This document shows, piece by piece, positions 8,776 to 16,778 of a DNA stretch of 64,000 nucleotides. The notes below the pieces were generated by a model. The model was given only the letters and a program-made list of their open reading frames with translations, had not been told where the DNA came from and searched no databases. How positions within the stretch are numbered: position 1 is the first letter of the stretch; each line of letters starts with the position of its first letter. The position numbers were made by a program, and so were the translations under genes. This stretch comes from DAOUAE01 sp034433795 (GTDB taxonomy: Bacteria > Chloroflexota > UBA6077 > FW602-bin22 > DAOUAE01), in contig DAOUAE010000099.1 in the NCBI GenBank assembly GCA_034433795.1, positions 1-64,000 of the forward strand, written 5' to 3'.

Positions 8776-9843
8776 TCAGGCGGTCACCACGTGGACCGGC
8801 ACGCGGTGGACGGCGTTGTTGGCGTAGCCCAGGCGGTTCCAGGACGGACGGAGCGGCTGGCTCTCCCCCCGGGCGTCGGTCGCCCGGGCCCAGAGCTCGT
8901 ACGCGCCCGGCTCGGCCACCTCCCAGTCGAACGTCCAGGGCTGCCAGGCGAAGGGCGAGACCGGCGCGCTGAGGGCGGCAGGGCGCCAGGTCGCGCCCCG
9001 GTCGGTGCTGACCTCGACCCGCACGACCGGCACTTCGCCCGACCAGGCCATCCCCCGGACCCGGTGCCGGCCCACCGGCAGGCGCTCACCCGCCGTCGGC
9101 CAGGCGATGTGCGACTTCACCCGCAGGCGGGTCAGCGGCGCCACCCCGCCATCGGGGGCGGGATCGAGGACGTAGCGGTCCCTCTGGAACCAGCCGTCGA
9201 AGGAGTCGGCCACCACCCGCAACCCCACCAGCCATTTGACCGAGGCCATCCCGTACCAGCCCGGCACCACCAGCCGCAGCGGGAAGCCGTGCTCGGGGGT
9301 GAGGGGGGCGCCATTCATCTCGTAGGCCAGCAGCGTCTCCGGCGCCAGGGCCTTCTCCAGCGGCAGACTGCGGCGGAAGTCGAGCTGCGCCCCGACCTCT
9401 TTCTCAAAGCCGCCGTCGGCGCCGATACAGACGACCTCGCGGGCCCCGGGTTGGAGCCCGGCCAGGTCGAGAACGGTCCGCAACGGCACGCCCCGCCACT
9501 CGGCCGTGCTGACGGCCCCGTAGTGGAACTGCAGCCCCGGGGCCGGCGGCTCGAGCAGCGCCCGGCCGTTCCCCGCGCACTCAAGGGTGGCCGGGAACGC
9601 CCGCGCCGGCAGCTGGCGGAGATCCGCCAGCGAGAGCGTCAGCGGCCGCTCGACCAGCCCGTCGACCCGCAACCGCCACTGCTCCGGGGTGAGGTCCGGG
9701 ATCGGGAAGTGATTGCGGATGTAAAAAAGCGGTGTCGGGGTCAGGAACTCCTGCTGGGCCGGCAGCGGACACTCCGCCGCCAGGGGATCGGTCTGGAGGA
9801 CCCGCAGGGCCTGACCGCTGGCGACCGGTTCGGACGTCTGCAC
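8776..9843 (-). CDS. Molybdopterin-dependent oxidoreductase, sulfite oxidase family
   Basis: 355 residues in two domains. The molybdopterin-binding domain (about 40-230) has the Mo-ligand cysteine at about 89 in TLECAGNGR. The C-terminal dimerisation domain of sulfite oxidases (about 240-350) includes VEVSTDRGATWRPA and WTFDWEVAEPGAYELWARA. This two-domain layout points to the sulfite oxidase/SorA branch rather than YedY/MsrP, which lacks the dimerisation domain. There is no Tat signal or heme domain, so it is predicted to be cytoplasmic, which is unusual. GTG 9843 has a clear AGGAGG SD. It lies 49 bases after greA and is probably cotranscribed with it. Confidence 0.85.
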   Translation of the reverse strand: MQTSEPVASGQALRVLQTDPLAAECPLPAQQEFLTPTPLFYIRNHFPIPDLTPEQWRLRVDGLVERPLTLSLADLRQLPARAFPATLECAGNGRALLEPPAPGLQFHYGAVSTAEWRGVPLRTVLDLAGLQPGAREVVCIGADGGFEKEVGAQLDFRRSLPLEKALAPETLLAYEMNGAPLTPEHGFPLRLVVPGWYGMASVKWLVGLRVVADSFDGWFQRDRYVLDPAPDGGVAPLTRLRVKSHIAWPTAGERLPVGRHRVRGMAWSGEVPVVRVEVSTDRGATWRPAALSAPVSPFAWQPWTFDWEVAEPGAYELWARATDARGESQPLRPSWNRLGYANNAVHRVPVHVVTA

Positions 9844-9892
9844 CTGAACCTCCTGGGTGGCTGGCCGGGGGATCAGGCCCCCGGCCGCGGAC

Positions 9893-10372
9893 TTACTCGA
9901 CCCGGACGATGGTCAGCCGGCGGACGCCGGCCGGTGTCTTCACCTCGACCGTCTCGCCACTCCGCCGGCCCAGCACCGCCCGGCCGACCGGCGAGTCGAC
10001 CGAGATCCGGCCGGCCAGGACGTTGGCCTCGGCGGCGGTCACCAGTGTGAACGTCTGCTCGCCCTCCTCATCGCGCACCGTCACCCGGGAGCCGATGCCG
10101 ATCGTTCCGGTGGACGGGGCCGCCACCACCTTGGCCCGGGCCAGCGTGCTCTCCAGTTCGGCGATCCGGGCCTCCAGGCGCTCGACCTCGGTCTGGGCCT
10201 CCAGGACGGCGGCGCTCTCCGAGCCAGGGCCCACATCGCCCGGCGACTGCTCCCGCGCCCGGCGCAGACGCTCCAGGGCCTCGGCCAGGGCGACGTTCTT
10301 GAGGTAGGCCAGTTCCGCGCTGAGCCGCTCTTTCCCTTCCGGTGTCAGGACGATCTCCCGCGATACGCTCAT
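9893..10372 (-). CDS. greA: GreA-family transcription elongation factor with non-standard tip
   Basis: 159 residues, normal length for GreA. The N-terminal antiparallel coiled coil spans about residues 1-75, and the C-terminal FKBP-like domain has IGSRVTVRDEEGEQTF and ISVDSPVGRAVLGRRSGETV. GreA reactivates backtracked RNA polymerase by inducing transcript cleavage through acidic residues at the coiled-coil tip, normally DLSENAEY. Here the tip reads SPGDVGPGSESAAV, with about three extra residues; the Asp is kept but the Glu three places on is a Pro. Cleavage activity is therefore uncertain. ATG 10372 has a GGAGGCAGGGGGAG SD and a TATAAT box upstream. It is divergent from leuS. Confidence 0.88.
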   Translation of the reverse strand: MSVSREIVLTPEGKERLSAELAYLKNVALAEALERLRRAREQSPGDVGPGSESAAVLEAQTEVERLEARIAELESTLARAKVVAAPSTGTIGIGSRVTVRDEEGEQTFTLVTAAEANVLAGRISVDSPVGRAVLGRRSGETVEVKTPAGVRRLTIVRVE

Positions 10373-10409
10373 CGGCTCTCTCCCCCTGCCTCCTCGGCAC
10401 GTCGCTTCA

Positions 10410-10415
10410 ATTATA
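10410..10415 (-). promoter_or_regulatory. -10 box (TATAAT) of greA
   Basis: Perfect TATAAT on the minus strand, 38 bases upstream of the greA ATG. It forms a divergent promoter pair with the leuS -10 at 10456-10461. Confidence 0.6.
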
Positions 10416-10455
10416 CGGTACGGTGGCAGCCTAGGAGAATAGCCCGCCTCTGTGG

Positions 10456-10461
10456 TACAAT
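10456..10461 (+). promoter_or_regulatory. -10 box (TACAAT) of leuS
   Basis: TACAAT is followed by an untranslated leader of about 75 bases to the leuS ATG at 10545. No convincing -35. Confidence 0.5.
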
Positions 10462-10480
10462 TGGCCCCGGAGAGGCTGGC

Positions 10481-10505
10481 GGGGCGCAGGGGACTTCTGC
10501 GCCCC
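10481..10505 (+). promoter_or_regulatory. Strong hairpin in leuS leader
   Basis: GGGGCGCAG (10481-10489) pairs with CTGCGCCCC (10497-10505), 9 bp with loop GGGACTT. No T-run follows. The leader is too short for a T-box aptamer. The stem is nearly the same sequence as the pan-operon terminator at 46365-46384. Function unknown; possibly a pause or translational control element. Confidence 0.45.
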
Positions 10506-10544
10506 GCAGATGGCCGTGGACCGGCGACAGGGTGGTGAGAAGGC

Positions 10545-12992
10545 ATGCGGTACAACGCACCCGAGATCGAACGCAAATGGCAGGAGCGCTGGGAAGCAGA
10601 CCGCCTCTACGAGGCGACCGAACGCAGCGACAAGCCGAAGTGGTACGCGCTGGTGATGTTCCCCTACCCTTCGGGCGATCTCCTGCACGTTGGCCACTGG
10701 TACAACTACGGTCCGGCCGATACCCACGCCCGTTTTATGCGAATGCGGGGCTACAACGTTCTCTTCCCCTTCGGGTTCGACGCGTTCGGCCTGCCGGCGG
10801 AGAACGCCGCCATCAAGCGAGGGGTCCATCCCCGCACCTGGACGATGCAGAACATCGAGAACATGCGCCGCCAGGTGCGCATGATGGGGGCGACCTTCGA
10901 CTGGAGCCGGGAGATCATCACCTGCGAGCCCGAGTATTACAAGTGGACGCAGTGGCTCTTCCTGCAGTTCTACAAGCACGGCCTGGCCTACAAGGCCAAG
11001 GCCCCGGCCAACTGGTGCCCCAGCTGCCAGACCGTGCTGGCCAACGAGCAGGTCATCGACGGGCGCTGCGAGCGCTGTGAGAGCATCGTCTACCGCCGCG
11101 ACCTCGACCAGTGGTTCCTGCGGATCACCGCCTACGCCGAGGAGCTGCTCAACTTCGAGGGCCTGGAGTGGCCCGAGAAGATCATCACGATGCAGCGCAA
11201 CTGGATCGGCAAGAGCCACGGCGTCGAGGTGGCCTTCCGGGCCGAGCGTGGCGACCCGATCCCGGTCTTCACCACCCGCCCGGACACGATCTACGGCGTG
11301 ACCTTCCTGGTCCTGGCCCCGGAGCACCCGCTGGTCCCGGTCCTGACCAGCCACGACCGCCGGGCCGAGGTCGAGGCCTACATCGATATGACCCGCCGCG
11401 AAACCGAGATCGAACGGCTCTCGACCGAGAAGGAGAAGACCGGCGTCTTCATCGGCCACTACGCCATCAACCCGCTGAACGGTGAGCGGGTGCCGATCTG
11501 GATCGCCGACTACGTCCTCCTGACCTACGGCACCGGCGCGGTCATGGGGGTGCCCGCCCACGACCAGCGCGACTTCGAGTTCGCCCAGAAGTTCGGCCTG
11601 CCCGTCCGGGTGGTCATCGCCCCGCCCGGCTGGCAGGGCGAGCCCCTGAGCCAGGCCTACGTCGATGAGGGGACGATGGTCAACTCGGGGCCGTTCGACG
11701 GCCTGCCCTCGGCCGAGGCCAAGGAGCGCATCGCCGACCACATCGAGGAGCTGGGCCTGGGCCGGCGGACGGTCAACTACCGCCTGCGCGACTGGCTGAT
11801 CTCGCGCCAGCGCTACTGGGGAGCCCCTATCCCCATCATCTACTGTCCGCACTGCGGGATGGTGCCGGTGCCCGAGGAGCAGCTCCCGGTCCTGCTTCCG
11901 GAGAACGTCGAGTTCCGCCCCACCGGCGAGTCGCCGCTCAAACGCTGCCGGGAGTTCGTCGAGACGACCTGCCCGCAGTGCGGCGCGCCGGCCGAGCGCG
12001 AGACCGATACCATGGACACCTTCGTGGACTCGTCCTGGTACTTCCTGCGCTACGTCAGTCCCCACGAGAGCGACCGCCCCTGGGACCCGGAGAAGGTCCG
12101 CTACTGGCTGCCGGTCGACCAGTACATGGGCGGGGCCGAACACGCGGTGATGCATCTGCTCTACTCGCGCTTCTTTGTCAAGGCGCTCCGCGATATGGGG
12201 CTGCTGCACTTCAGCGAGCCCTTCACCCGCCTCTTCAACCAGGGGCTCATCATCTCCGGCGGCGAGAAGATGTCGAAGTCGCGCGGTAACGTGGTCATCC
12301 CCGACGACTACGTCCGCCGGCTGGGCGCCGACACCTTCCGGGCCTACCTGATGTTCCTGGGTCCCTGGGACCAGGGTGGCGACTGGAGCGATAAGGGGAT
12401 CAACGGCATCTACCGCTTCTTCAACCGGGTCTGGAATCTGGTCCTCAACAGCGGGGTCGACCTCCGCCAGAGCCGGCCGGTGGTGGCCGAGACCCCGGCC
12501 GAGCAGGACCTGCGCCGGCAGACCCACCGCACGCTGCGCATCGTCACCGAGCACCTGGAGAAGTTCCGCTTCAACACGATGCTGGCCCACCTGATGACCT
12601 ACACCAGCTACCTCAGCGACCATCAGGCCGAGGTCAAGGGCACCCCGGCCTGGGACGAGGCGATCCGGCTGCTCTTGCTGATGCTGGCCCCGACCGCGCC
12701 ACACCTGGCCGAGGAGCTCTGGGCCCAGCTGGGTGGCCCCTACAGCATCCACCAGCAGTCCTGGCCGGCCTACGACCCGGACCTGGCCCGCGAGGAGACG
12801 GTGACGGTGGTGGTCCAGATCAACGGACGGGTGCGGGAGCGGCTGACCGTGCCGGCAGACACCCCCGAGGCCACTGTCATTGAGATGGCCAAGAACTCGC
12901 CACGGGTCCAGCGCTTCCTGCAGGGAGTGCGCATCGCCAACACGATCTACGTCCCGGGCCGCCTGCTCAATATCGTGACCGACCACCTGTGA
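10545..12992 (+). CDS. leuS: Leucyl-tRNA synthetase
   Basis: 815 residues, full length for bacterial LeuRS. It charges tRNA-Leu with leucine. Class I signatures are present: the HIGH variant HVGHW (about 48-52) and KMSKS (575-579). The N-terminal part has the typical FPYPSGDLLHVGHW context. The CP1 editing domain shows TTRPDTIYGVTFLVLAPEH and the GTGAVMGVPAHDQRDFEFA segment with its conserved Asp. The zinc-ribbon cysteines (WCPSCQ and CERC) are present, and the anticodon-binding helical domain and C-terminal domain follow. ATG 10545 with GGTGAGAAGG upstream. It stands alone, divergent from greA. Confidence 0.97.
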   Translation: MRYNAPEIERKWQERWEADRLYEATERSDKPKWYALVMFPYPSGDLLHVGHWYNYGPADTHARFMRMRGYNVLFPFGFDAFGLPAENAAIKRGVHPRTWTMQNIENMRRQVRMMGATFDWSREIITCEPEYYKWTQWLFLQFYKHGLAYKAKAPANWCPSCQTVLANEQVIDGRCERCESIVYRRDLDQWFLRITAYAEELLNFEGLEWPEKIITMQRNWIGKSHGVEVAFRAERGDPIPVFTTRPDTIYGVTFLVLAPEHPLVPVLTSHDRRAEVEAYIDMTRRETEIERLSTEKEKTGVFIGHYAINPLNGERVPIWIADYVLLTYGTGAVMGVPAHDQRDFEFAQKFGLPVRVVIAPPGWQGEPLSQAYVDEGTMVNSGPFDGLPSAEAKERIADHIEELGLGRRTVNYRLRDWLISRQRYWGAPIPIIYCPHCGMVPVPEEQLPVLLPENVEFRPTGESPLKRCREFVETTCPQCGAPAERETDTMDTFVDSSWYFLRYVSPHESDRPWDPEKVRYWLPVDQYMGGAEHAVMHLLYSRFFVKALRDMGLLHFSEPFTRLFNQGLIISGGEKMSKSRGNVVIPDDYVRRLGADTFRAYLMFLGPWDQGGDWSDKGINGIYRFFNRVWNLVLNSGVDLRQSRPVVAETPAEQDLRRQTHRTLRIVTEHLEKFRFNTMLAHLMTYTSYLSDHQAEVKGTPAWDEAIRLLLLMLAPTAPHLAEELWAQLGGPYSIHQQSWPAYDPDLAREETVTVVVQINGRVRERLTVPADTPEATVIEMAKNSPRVQRFLQGVRIANTIYVPGRLLNIVTDHL

Positions 12993-13029
12993 CGACGCCG
13001 GAGAGGCCCCGGCGGCTGGCCCTCTGACC

Positions 13030-13562
13030 CGGCACCGGTTCGGCGTCGCCGATCACCACCGGATGGCTGCGGCCGGTATTGCGGAGAGAGGACCGGGCCG
13101 CACTCAACCGTGGCGCGGTCGGCGATAGGGCCCCCGCCACGCCGGGTGCGTGGCCCGGCCCGTCGCCCTGTCCAGCCGCGCGCTCGGCACGCGGGCGCTC
13201 GTCTGGCCGCAGCATCCCATTCGCCGGGACGAATACACCGAGCTCCCGCCCGACCTGGCCCTGCTGCGGCCCCGGCCCGACCTCTCCGCCCACCGCACGC
13301 CCGGCTCCCGGCGACGTCCCCCTGCTCAGCGCGGTGGCCGGGGCCGCGCCCACCGGCGACCGCGCGGCCAAGATCCCCCTGTCCGCCACGGGCCGGGATA
13401 CCAGAGGTCTGGCTGGTCGACCCGGCGGGTGAAGCGGCGACCAGCCACCGGGAGCCAGGACCCACGGGCTCCCATCCGGCCCGTCAGGCCCGGCGGGGCG
13501 ACCAGGGCGCTCGGCTGGCCTTCCCCGACGGCCGGCTCACCACCGACCAGCGGCGCGGGTAA
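13030..13562 (+). pseudogene. Decayed Uma2-family (PD-(D/E)XK-like) gene, several frameshifts
   Basis: No single frame is open, but the three forward frames together give a recognisable Uma2 protein in order. HHRMAAAGI (from about 13052) is followed in another frame by LRREDRAALNRGAVGDRA. Then come ALGTRALVWPQHPIRRDEYT and ELPPDLALLRPRPD (from about 13180), next PGDVPLLSAVAGAAPTGDRAAKIPL, and last RAGIPEVWLVDPAGE with HREP. These match the Uma2 landmarks (VELIDGEIV..PIGDRHA, VQNPIRLDEYSEPQPDLALLRPR, YDREVKLPLYARAGIPEVWLVDL). At least three frameshifts separate the blocks, and the catalytic Asp/Glu in ELIDGE is lost (ALNRGA). A dead gene, since Uma2 families are usually multicopy. Confidence 0.8.
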
Positions 13563-13598
13563 GACGCCGCCACGGGCACGGCCACCCCCCTGGAGCGG

Positions 13599-13826
13599 TT
13601 ACTCGACCGGCGCCTGCTCCGCGCCCCGAGCCCGTTCCTGACGCTCCAGAGCGGCGATCCGGGCATCGATCAGGCTGCGGATCGCCAGCCAGAACTCCTT
13701 GCGGGCGGCCGTCAGGTGGCGGAAGAACTCCTCCGGGAACATCTGGCGAAAGCGCTCGCGCAACTGCCGCATCTCCAGAATCTCCCCACGGCTGGGCCGC
13801 TCGGTCTGGTCCCACTCCTCAGCCAT
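13599..13826 (-). CDS. Small charged protein of unknown function (75 aa)
   Basis: Not recognised. The protein is rich in Glu and Arg and predicted to be almost entirely helical (EILEMRQLRERFRQMF, then FRHLTAARKEFWLAIRSLID). There is no signal peptide or cysteine motif. ATG 13826 is chosen since GGGAG lies just upstream; an in-frame ATG at 13835 is the alternative. A TATAGT box at 13862-13867 sits about 36 bases upstream. It lies between the Uma2 remnant and the GT-C glycosyltransferase gene. Confidence 0.6.
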   Translation of the reverse strand: MAEEWDQTERPSRGEILEMRQLRERFRQMFPEEFFRHLTAARKEFWLAIRSLIDARIAALERQERARGAEQAPVE

Positions 13827-13861
13827 CGCTCCCATCCTTCAGCGCGCACCGCTCACCCCTG

Positions 13862-13867
13862 ACTATA
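13862..13867 (-). promoter_or_regulatory. -10 box (TATAGT) of small charged-protein gene
   Basis: TATAGT on the minus strand about 36 bases before ATG 13826, in the short gap after the GT-C gene stop. Confidence 0.45.
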
Positions 13868-13909
13868 TACCGGACGCTCGGCTCCTGTCCAGCCGCCCGC
13901 CGACGGCTC

Positions 13910-16324
13910 CTACCCCAGGGTGCGCAACAGGACAAAATCGCCCCCGCCAACCACCGGCAGCCGCTCCCCGGTTGTCAGCAGGTAGAGCCCGGCGATGAGC
14001 CGGTAGGTCCCGCCCGGCGGGATGGTGGGGAGCGTCAGAACGTGCCGGTCGCGGACGATCTCGCCCGGCAGCCAGGCGCTGGTCGGCAGCGCCCCCGCCG
14101 CCGGCTGGCTGTCCGACTGGGCAACGACCCGGCCCGCCGGATCGAGGACCTGGACGAAGATGGTGTAGTCCCGGCCAAGCGGCCGGTCGGCCCGCCAGTG
14201 CAGGGTGACCGTCAGGCGCGGGCCGGCCGTCTCCAGATCGTAGCCGAGGAGGGTGACGCCGTCGCCGAGACGCTGGTCGAGGCGCACGGTCGGGGGTGGC
14301 GGAGGTGTCAGGGTCCGCACCCGGAGACCGCCCAGGATCAGGGCCTGGATCCCCGGCTGGCCTCCCACAACCGGCAGGCGCTGGCCGGTCCGCCGGTCGT
14401 AGAGCGCGGCCTGCAGGCGGTAGAGGCCCGGCGGCGTCTCCGGCGGCACACGCAGGTGGAAGCGACTCCAGACCACGTCGCCCGGCCGCCACTCCGCCGG
14501 CGGGTAGCCCAGAGCATCCACCCCGGCGACCTTCTGCCAGCGATGGTCGGTGAGGTGGACCAGCATCTGGTAATCGCCGGGAGGCGGCGCCTGACGCACC
14601 CGCCAGAGAAGAACCACCGACAGATCATCGCCGGGGGCGACCACCGCCGGCAGCTGGGCGCCCAGGGGTTCGATCAGATCGGCGATCTGGCCGGCGACCG
14701 GCTGCCATGGTCCCCGCTGAAGCGTCTCGACCTGGGCTCGGAGCGCCGCCGGGGTGAAACGGTAGGCGACGAAGAGAGGGGGTGGGGCTCCCCCGTCCAC
14801 GCCTTCGGGGAAAAGCGCCTGGGCGACGCGGGCCGACGAGGGAAAGAGTGTGTCCAGGTCCGCGGGCAGAGCGTTGAAGGCCAGGACGTAGAGGACCGGC
14901 CGTTCCGAACCCAGGGGGAAGACCACGCTCTGACGTCCATCGAACCAGCGCAGGAAGGGGTAGACCGGCCGGGCCAGGTGCGCCAGGGTCGGGTGGTGAT
15001 AGTACTCGCTGCCGACAAAGACCTCCTCACGGTCGGGCTGGGCCTGCTGGACCAGGAAGCGCGCCTGGGCCACCGCGTCGGCGTGGCCCTCGGCGTAGGC
15101 GCCGAAGCGCGGGGCCCAGCCCCAGAAGTAGTCGCGGGCGGTCCAGATCCCGTCGACGACCAGGAGCAGGCCCAGGAGCACGGGGGCCAGGCGCGCTCCC
15201 CACGCCCGCCAGCGCTCCAGCCAGCCCCAGAACGCGGCCAGCCCCAGGGCCGGGACCAGGTAGACCGCCGGCACCAGCCCCATCGCCCGGAGCGTGTAGG
15301 CGCCGACCTCCCAGGAGAGCAGGCTGGGGAAGAGCATCACCAGCAGCCAGACCAGAACCAAACTGCCGGCCGGATCGCCCCGCCAGACCCGGCGGAGCAG
15401 GACCAGAAGCCCGCCATAGAAGGCCAGGGCGACCGCCCCGACGAACATCGGCCGGCCGGGGATGTTGTAGCGCCAGAGCGGCTCGCCGCTCAGGGTGAAA
15501 CTCCGGAGCAGCTTGCTCGTGCTCTCCCCCAGCAGTCCCCAGGGATCGCCCCGATTCACCTCAGGTCGGAAGATGAACACCTGCTCCATCCGGGCCGAGA
15601 ACGTCCCCGGATGGGTGAGGAAGAAGAAGCCCAGCGGCGCCGCCACCAGAACGGCCAGGAGAGTCAGAAGCCCCACCCGGACGAGAGTCCGGCGGGAGGG
15701 CCGCTCACCGCGCCACAGACACCACAGACCGAACCCCAGGAAGACGCCCGGAAAGGCCCGCGCCCCCAGGTAGGTGTAGAGGGTCGCTCCCAGCGCCGCC
15801 CCGGCCAGGGCGAACCAGCCCCAACGGCCGGTCTGGCGAGCCCGCCAGAGGGCCCAGGCTGCCAGGGCCTCCAGGAGCGGCTGGGTGATCGAGCGGTAGC
15901 CGTTCCGGCTGGACATGACCTGCCAGAACGAGGTGGTCATCAGCCCCATCGCCAGAAGCCCCACCCGCGTCCCGAAGAGGGCCCGCCCCAGGACGAAGGT
16001 CAGCCCGACGGTGAGCAGCCCCACCAGGGCCGAGGTCAGCCGGAGGGGAAGCGGGTCCTGGTCGCGGCCGAGCAGAGCCATCATCCCGGCGGAGAGGTAG
16101 ATATAGAGTGGCTCCTGGCCCAGGTACTGGGGGAAGAAGACAGGCCGGCTCTCTCCCCGGTAGACCTCGCCGGCCATCACCCCCATCAGCGCCTCGTCGT
16201 GGTGCCAGCCGGGGGGATAACGGTCGAGCCAGAGGCAGCGGAGCAGCGCCGCCCCGACCAGAAGAGCGATCAGCGCCACCACCAGGGCGGCCCGCCGACC
16301 GCCGAACACAGCGAGTCTGGGCAT
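13910..16324 (-). CDS. GT-C membrane glycosyltransferase (PMT/ArnT-like) with duplicated C-terminal beta domain
   Basis: 804 residues from ATG 16324. Residues about 10-430 hold some ten or more hydrophobic segments. The first extracytoplasmic loop has the acidic GT-C signature RYPPGWHHDEALMG and PVFFPQYLGQEPLYIYL, as in polyprenyl-phosphate-sugar transferases. The soluble C terminus carries two related modules, ending in YRLQAALYDRRTGQRLPVVG and YRLIAGLYLLTTGERLPVVG. It probably moves a sugar from a lipid carrier to a surface acceptor outside the membrane. Upstream in-frame starts at 16357 (ATG) and 16384 (TTG) overlap the promoter hexamers at 16356-16384, so 16324 is preferred. Confidence 0.82.
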   Translation of the reverse strand: MPRLAVFGGRRAALVVALIALLVGAALLRCLWLDRYPPGWHHDEALMGVMAGEVYRGESRPVFFPQYLGQEPLYIYLSAGMMALLGRDQDPLPLRLTSALVGLLTVGLTFVLGRALFGTRVGLLAMGLMTTSFWQVMSSRNGYRSITQPLLEALAAWALWRARQTGRWGWFALAGAALGATLYTYLGARAFPGVFLGFGLWCLWRGERPSRRTLVRVGLLTLLAVLVAAPLGFFFLTHPGTFSARMEQVFIFRPEVNRGDPWGLLGESTSKLLRSFTLSGEPLWRYNIPGRPMFVGAVALAFYGGLLVLLRRVWRGDPAGSLVLVWLLVMLFPSLLSWEVGAYTLRAMGLVPAVYLVPALGLAAFWGWLERWRAWGARLAPVLLGLLLVVDGIWTARDYFWGWAPRFGAYAEGHADAVAQARFLVQQAQPDREEVFVGSEYYHHPTLAHLARPVYPFLRWFDGRQSVVFPLGSERPVLYVLAFNALPADLDTLFPSSARVAQALFPEGVDGGAPPPLFVAYRFTPAALRAQVETLQRGPWQPVAGQIADLIEPLGAQLPAVVAPGDDLSVVLLWRVRQAPPPGDYQMLVHLTDHRWQKVAGVDALGYPPAEWRPGDVVWSRFHLRVPPETPPGLYRLQAALYDRRTGQRLPVVGGQPGIQALILGGLRVRTLTPPPPPTVRLDQRLGDGVTLLGYDLETAGPRLTVTLHWRADRPLGRDYTIFVQVLDPAGRVVAQSDSQPAAGALPTSAWLPGEIVRDRHVLTLPTIPPGGTYRLIAGLYLLTTGERLPVVGGGDFVLLRTLG

Positions 16325-16355
16325 CGAGACAGGTCCGGATCCGGGCTCGCGAGGC

Positions 16356-16384
16356 ATCGTAGCCGAGCCCGGGCGCTCCGTCAA
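16356..16384 (-). promoter_or_regulatory. Sigma-70-type promoter of GT-C gene
   Basis: Minus strand TTGACG (16384-16379), exactly 17 bases, TACGAT (16361-16356). Transcription would start near 16349, 25 bases before ATG 16324. This decides the start, because the upstream in-frame TTG and ATG lie in the promoter itself. Confidence 0.65.
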
Positions 16385-16505
16385 GCGCCGAAGACGCCCC
16401 GATGCGACGCGCGCCGACCCTGCGCCGGCGCAAGGCCGACCACTGCCCTGGGCTCCGGGCCGGGCGGTACGTTCCTTGCAGGAACAGCCACAGGGGAGGC
16501 CACCG

Positions 16506-16778
16506 ATGCGTCTGATCCCGGAGCGTGCCTTTCATTACGACGATGTCCAGTCGCTTTTCCGGCGGGCCCGGGCCCGCACCTGGGACGATCTCCTGCGCTT
16601 CCTCGACCTGGAAGCGCCGCATCTCGCCCGCTTCACCCCTGCCGAGATCACGCACCTGCGCCAGGCCATCACCACTCTTCAGGCGGCCGGCCAGCCCTTC
16701 CCCGCCACCGCCGAGGGCCTCTGGAACCTGCTGGCCCAGGCGGCCGGGAGCCCGCCGGCCGAGCCGACCGGCCGCTAA
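16506..16778 (+). CDS. Small protein of unknown function (90 aa)
   Basis: Not recognised. It is predicted mostly helical, with YDDVQSLFRRARARTWDDLL and FTPAEITHLRQAITTLQAAG. No signal or metal motif. ATG 16506 has an excellent GGGGAGG SD seven bases upstream, which supports it being a real gene; the in-frame TTG at 16476 lacks an SD. Its stop overlaps by four bases the stop of the convergent ribbon-helix-helix gene. Confidence 0.6.
   Translation: MRLIPERAFHYDDVQSLFRRARARTWDDLLRFLDLEAPHLARFTPAEITHLRQAITTLQAAGQPFPATAEGLWNLLAQAAGSPPAEPTGR

Noticed and set aside
10456..10545. T-box riboswitch ahead of leuS (an AGGGTGG string occurs near 10528)
   Set aside because: The leader is only about 75-85 bases, lacks a specifier hairpin and the full T-box sequence, so a T-box does not fit.
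10431..12986. An 851-codon minus-strand frame opposite leuS
   Set aside because: Shadow frame; leuS with HVGH and KMSKS is certain.
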